Source: Effrenium voratum (taxonomy: Eukaryota > Sar > Dinophyceae > Suessiales > Symbiodiniaceae). Taken from it: DNA of 64,000 nt. Of the stretch, positions 39,101 through 45,100 are shown one piece after another; the first letter of the stretch is position 1; the number at the start of each line of letters is the position of its first letter. The notes below the pieces were generated by a model, which worked only from the letters and a program-made list of their open reading frames with translations, searched no databases and had not been told where the DNA came from. Both the position numbers and the translations under genes were made by a program. Location of the stretch: assembly GCA_963377175.1 (NCBI GenBank), contig CAUJNA010002846.1, positions 712,501 through 776,500 of the forward strand, given 5' to 3'.

Positions 39101-42100
39101 CCCTTGACAAACAAAACAAGTTGTTTGGCCTAGGCATGACACATGAAACATACTGTTTTCAGAGAGTACGGAAATCGTCTGCGTTCCTTTTCGGTTCAAA
39201 AAACGCATGAGCCAGACATGTGGCTTCACCCCCAACACCAAGCTCCGGTTTCCCCAAACCCCAAGCCAAGGATTCCCATGCTTATACGGTTAGTTGAGGC
39301 AGCGCCAGATGCAACCACACCTGCCACCTCCGACGGGAAACTCCGCTTCTATCAGGCTGCAAGCGTCCTTTCCATTTGGGGCAACCCATTTTGAGGGCCC
39401 GGTCCTTGCAGATTCAACCCAGCCAAAAGGGCTTCCCCAACCATCCCCCAAAAAAAGGCGGCGCCCTCAAAAACACAACCACCCCTCCCACCCACCCACC
39501 CACCCACCCACCCACCCACCCACCCACCCACCCACCCACCCACCCACCCACCCACCCCACCCCCACCCTCACCCACCCACCCACCCACCCTCACCCACCC
39601 CACCCACCCACCACCCACCCGCCCACCCACCCACCCACCCACCCACCCACCCACCCACCCACCCACCACCACCCACCACTGGGAACGGCAATCCAAAAAA
39701 CCTCATAGAAGCCACGAACCCGAATGCAGTTCGGGTCAAGCTTTTTCGTGATTCGTGGCAAAAATCGCTTGCGAGAACATCTGAAACCCGGTCAGAAGCC
39801 ATCGGCCTCGCATCGCTGCAATGAGTGTACGAAAGATGCCGGATGTAAGGCCCGGCCGCTAAACCTGATTGCCAAGGCGCGATGATCTGTGACGTCAGGC
39901 GTTTGCTTGGGCAGCAGTTGCACGATGTAGGTCACGAGGAGGAATTGGGCCGGGTGGCACAGGCTGACTTGACGATGAAGCTATCGAAGCAGAGCTCGTT
40001 TGGCGGGGTCTGTGTCGAGGCTCGCACAATTGGAACGTGAGAGTCGTAATCACCTCGGCTAATGCGAAGATGATGCGGCTTTAACTTTTGAGGCGCTGCG
40101 CTCTGCTGGATGCTGTAATATGCGACACCATCTGGCATGACCAGAAACAGCCACATGCTATCACCGACTTGGGCCCGGAAACTCGAAATCCTCGCATTGT
40201 ATTCCCTGCATCCCAAAATGAACCGAATCCTGCGTTGATGTCCCCACCTACGATGATGGGAACACCGCATTCAGCTCCGTGGCTCAAGACGTCATCCCAA
40301 AACAGCCGAGAAAGATGGGCAACAACGCCTCTTTTATGTGTGACGACATGGTTCAGGTGAAACGAACAAACAAGCCAGGAAGTCTGCCCGCCCCGAAGAA
40401 GACGATTGCCTTCCTCATCAGTCCAAATGGACGCGATCATGGAAACCGTCTCGCTAGCAACTTTCCAAGCGTTAGTAACCCATGGATTTGTATAGACCTT
40501 GTCTGCCAACCGTCTCCAAACCTTCAGACTGCTGCCGCCTGCCGCCAGAAGCGTTAACCGGACCGGATCGCCTCAGGAGGATCACCCTCAGAAGTGATAT
40601 AGGAATAGTCAAATGAGTTGAATGTACGCCACAAATCATTGGAGGAAGCATCTTGTAGAAGCACCAAGTGCCATCTGCCGCAGATGTATGCAGTCAGCAA
40701 GTTAGGCTCCTGCACCCCGCGGGTATTGACACCCAAAGGTCCTGTACACTCTGCCACAAACTACCTCGGAACTAAGCGCGGCAGCGGCTACAAAATCCTT
40801 GCATTTCACTCTGAGAAAGCAACTCATAATGGATGCGCATGCTGCGGCGCATGATTCGCACCTTGCGAAAATTGCGCGTGTCCAAACATTAGCCAAGCCC
40901 GAGGATACGGACGTTCTTGTCAACATTCCTGGCAAGCACGCTTTTCTCATGTGCTCTGTTGCGCGGCACTGAAGAAAGCACCGCCCTGATTATTTTGTTT
41001 ATTCGCAAACTCTGTTTATTCGCACTGGCAGAGGATGCCAAAGAGGGGTCTCTGCCTACTACTTTTTGTGGCAATTTGAGACCCATCGTGGCTCTTTGCG
41101 CCGCGCTTCGAAATGTGCGGTTTTTTTTAGAGAGGTTACCCTCTAAAACCTTCTGGAAACCTTCTGGAGCCCCTCTGTAACGCCAAGTCTGCACAGGGCT
41201 CCATTGGACCAATCCGCCTCGGCCGGCCGTGGCCGAGTCTGCGCTAAGCCCCCTACTTACAAGCCAGGCTTGGACGCATGCGTTACTCTAGAGTCACTGG
41301 AGCTGTACAGTGACCATTACAGAAATTCAAACTGAAGAAGCCACCTCTAGCTTGCGCCCGAAAAATAAATGGAAAGCCCGTCACGAGGCTGAACTAGTTC
41401 CGCGCCTTTTGGCTCGCTCTTTCGGTCGCCCTTTTCTTTAGGGTCCTGGACCTGGGGACGGCGGTGGGGCAACAAGCTGGCCTCGCGCAGCGCTGCGCCG
41501 CTGCACTCAATAGCTCCATTGCTGGCCCAAGCTTGCTGCCTATTGTACTGGCTTGTTTCCTCAAAGCTCGCTGGAGGACCCGGCAACTCCCTCCCAGCTT
41601 GTGCCTCTGAAACAATTGGTGGTCAAAAGCTGGAAGGTGCCGGCTTCAACCCGCTTGCTGTGATTGGCGTTGCCTCCCGTCTGAAAAAATGGATGGGCAT
41701 CATGTACACTTTGTGCAACAGGAACAAATGTGTGGGTCTGTCTGCAGCCCGCTGGAACGTTTCTGGAACTCTTCTGGAACCTCTGAACTCTTTGGCACCC
41801 TGTAAAACCCTGCTGCAGCCTTTCTGGAAAGCCTTCTACACCATCTGGAACCCTCTGAAACTGTGTGGACCCTCTGATCCCCCTGAAGCTTCTGCCTCTG
41901 CAACCCGTTCTGGGAGCCTGGAACCCTCTGAACACGCGGCCCTAACCCTGCGCGTGGATCCCAAGCAAGCGCCAAGGTCCCACAAACACCGTGCAGGGAC
42001 AAGCACCCCACCACCCCACCACCCCACCACCCCACCACCCCACCACCCCACCCCACCACCACCACCCATTCCACCACCCACCACCCCGCCACCACACCCA

Positions 42101-45100
42101 CAACCCCACCCACCCACCCCACCCACCCACCCACCCACCCACCCACCCACCCACCCACCCACCCACCCACCCACCCACCCACCCACCCACCCACCCACCC
42201 ACCCACCCACCCACCCACCCCACCCACCCACCCACCCACCCACCCACCCACCCACCCACCCACCCACCCACCCACCCACCCACCCCCACCCACCCACCCA
42301 CCCACCCACCCACCCACCCACCCACCCACCCACCACCCCACCACCCACCATTCCACCACCACCCACCATTCCACCACCACCCACCATTCCACCACCACCC
42401 ACCACCCACCACCCACCACCCACCCCACCACACCCACCCACCCCACCACACCTATCCCACCCACCAGCCATCTACTTTTTGCAACGAGAACGCCACAGCA
42501 GTCACCCCACCACCCCACCACCCCACCCACCCCACCCCCCACCCACCCACCCACCCACCCACCACACCCACCCCACACCCACCCACAACCCCACCATCGC
42601 CACCCCGCGCCTCCGCCACCGCGATGAAGGCCGCGGGGATGCCCAGCCCCGCGAAGAGGCCGAAGCAGCCGAAGCCGCAGCAGAGCGCCAGGTAGGAGCG
42701 CGTCAAGAAGAGGCCTCTCCGCAGGCGTCCCCATGCGGAAAAAAACGTCCATGGGCGGGGGGCGGGGGGGGAAGTGGGGGGGAAGGGGGGTTTAGGATTT
42801 TTTGGGGAAACAAAATTCGATGGGTCTAGGGGTGTATTCCTTCAACCATTTTTTCAACCTTGGTCAAATAAGCTCAGGTGAGATCCCCAACAGCATGCGG
42901 TGCTCTTTTTAGTACTCGCACCACCCCGCAGCCCTCGCAGAACCTCGCGGAACCCTCGTGGCCCTGGTGGAACCCTGGCGGAACCGTCGTGGAACCTTAC
43001 CTCAGGGCCGCCCCAGACCACCCCGGAGCCTTCTGGGCTGAGACCCCAAAGCTTTCAGCTGTTGGGGGAAGAAAAGAATAAGCGCTGTTTTCCGTGGCTT
43101 TCCGGAGGTTTTCTAGAAACAAGGATCCCTGGAAGGAATGGGGAATGTACCCCTAGAAACATGGCGAAAAAACATCAATGGGGGGGGGACCAGGGCCGTG
43201 GGGAATGGAATCCACTTCTATGATACAACAGAAAGGGCCTAACCCCAAAGACGAAATTGTTCATAAGGGGCATTCCCGAAGATATCACAGGGGATACACC
43301 CCTTGATCGCACAACCCTGGGGGAGAACGTTGGGAGGAACCCATCAACATAGATGTGATCTCCATGTGCACAAATACACGTCCCAAAACTCGGGGGAAAC
43401 AAATCGATGGGTCTACCTTCCATTTCCATTCTGAACACACGGATCCGAATTTGTTTTCAGGAAACCATCAAAAACCCAGGGGAGACAACCGGCTTTTGAA
43501 AAGAACGATGGGTGAAAAGAATGGACAAGGAATCAACCATTCGAATGCGGGGACTGGGAGGAACCCATCAACATAGTGATCTCCATGTGCAAAAAGAAAA
43601 ACACGACTGGGGGGAAACAAGGGAGGAACCCATCAGAGGTTTCAAGGGCATAGTCTGCATGCTCCTGTGCAATCGAAGACCTTGACTGAAATACTAAACA
43701 TGTCTCCGTCTGACTCCTTAAAGAATGTGGTCTACCAAAACTGTTGGGGGGAAAAATGGGTGTCCCAAAAAATGGGACAACTCGAAGGGGGAATTCGGAA
43801 GCCCTGGTACTTTCCCTCAGACTAACAGCCGGAAGCTCCCAGAAGACCTTTGTACATTGAACCATGTTAGCCTGAGGGTAATGGTTTACAAGACCAATCT
43901 CTAAACCTGCGAAACCCATCTATTTCGAACCAAACTCATCGATCAAGAAAAGACACCTGCTGTGGATGGTTGCGAAATCCGTTTCGCACCACGAAACAAA
44001 TCCATGGAAATGAAACCATCACGTTTGGTCGTAATTTACGTCGGGGAATCGACTCATTCCAGGGTTGCTGATTTCGGTGGTGCGATTTCGCGGGATGTCG
44101 CAGCTTGCCATCCACAGTTATGGGGCGACCAGATCGCGACTTCGCGACTTCCCGGATCCGACCCTCGCGAGGGAAAAACGAAGAAGACGAGAAAACGTAT
44201 TTGCCCCAAGGTTCGGTGGCTGTGTTTTGTTGATCGGTCACCAAAAGAACATTCATTTGTACTTGGTCCCCATACCCACGCCATATCCTGATGTTGGGCT
44301 GAGAGGTTTCGCGTTTCAGGGAAGCTTTTTTTTTCGCTTATTCCGGTTCCGGCAGCCTCCGATCCGCCTACCAATTTTGATGCCTAAGCCTAATAAAACC
44401 CCATGGAAACGAGTCTGTCTCAAAATCGGAGTCCTTTTTGGATGGTTTGAAATGAGAACCGAAAGGAAACCAACCACCCCCTAAAATCGGTTCAAAGGGA
44501 AAAAGGAAAAGGAACACCTCCCATGTGCAGCTCCCCATTCGGAACACGATAAGCAAAACATAGAACCGCCGTGAGGCCCCCCCACCCGAAGGTTGGTATA
44601 TCTTCTGTCTTGGCTTCGCACAAAGGGCCCCGAAAACGGCAAAAAACGGCTGTCCGTTCGTTTGCATTCCCTAAGCACAAAACAACAAAAAGTATTTCAA
44701 CCTACACACATCACACCCCGACTTAAAATGCTTAACATGGCTCGAATGGTGATGTCTTAAAAGCACAAACAAGCCTCTGGGTGAGTCTTGTCTGGCGCCC
44801 CATTTTTGGTGCTTAAAAGAGCAAGAGGAGAACCACCCATTGGGGGGGTCCCCCTAAAATAAGACACTTCCCATATCGTTTTGAAAGCGGCGCTTCCCAA
44901 ACCTCCCCCCTGGATCTATGCAACCATTTCCACGGCATTCCCCATGGAAAAGTGTGTGTGTGTACGACCAAAGAAGGACATGCAGAATTGTATTAGTTTA
45001 TTCACAGCTATGGCTGTCTATGCCTTAAACAACCAACATCCAAACGTGTAAACACATCGCCATCGATGAGCAAAAGGAAGCCCAGGTTCACAGCGTGGTT

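Noticed and set aside
39294..42829. Long Pro/Thr/His and Gly/Trp-rich frames through the CCCA arrays
   Set aside because: Direct translation of a tetranucleotide repeat; no flanking coding signal.
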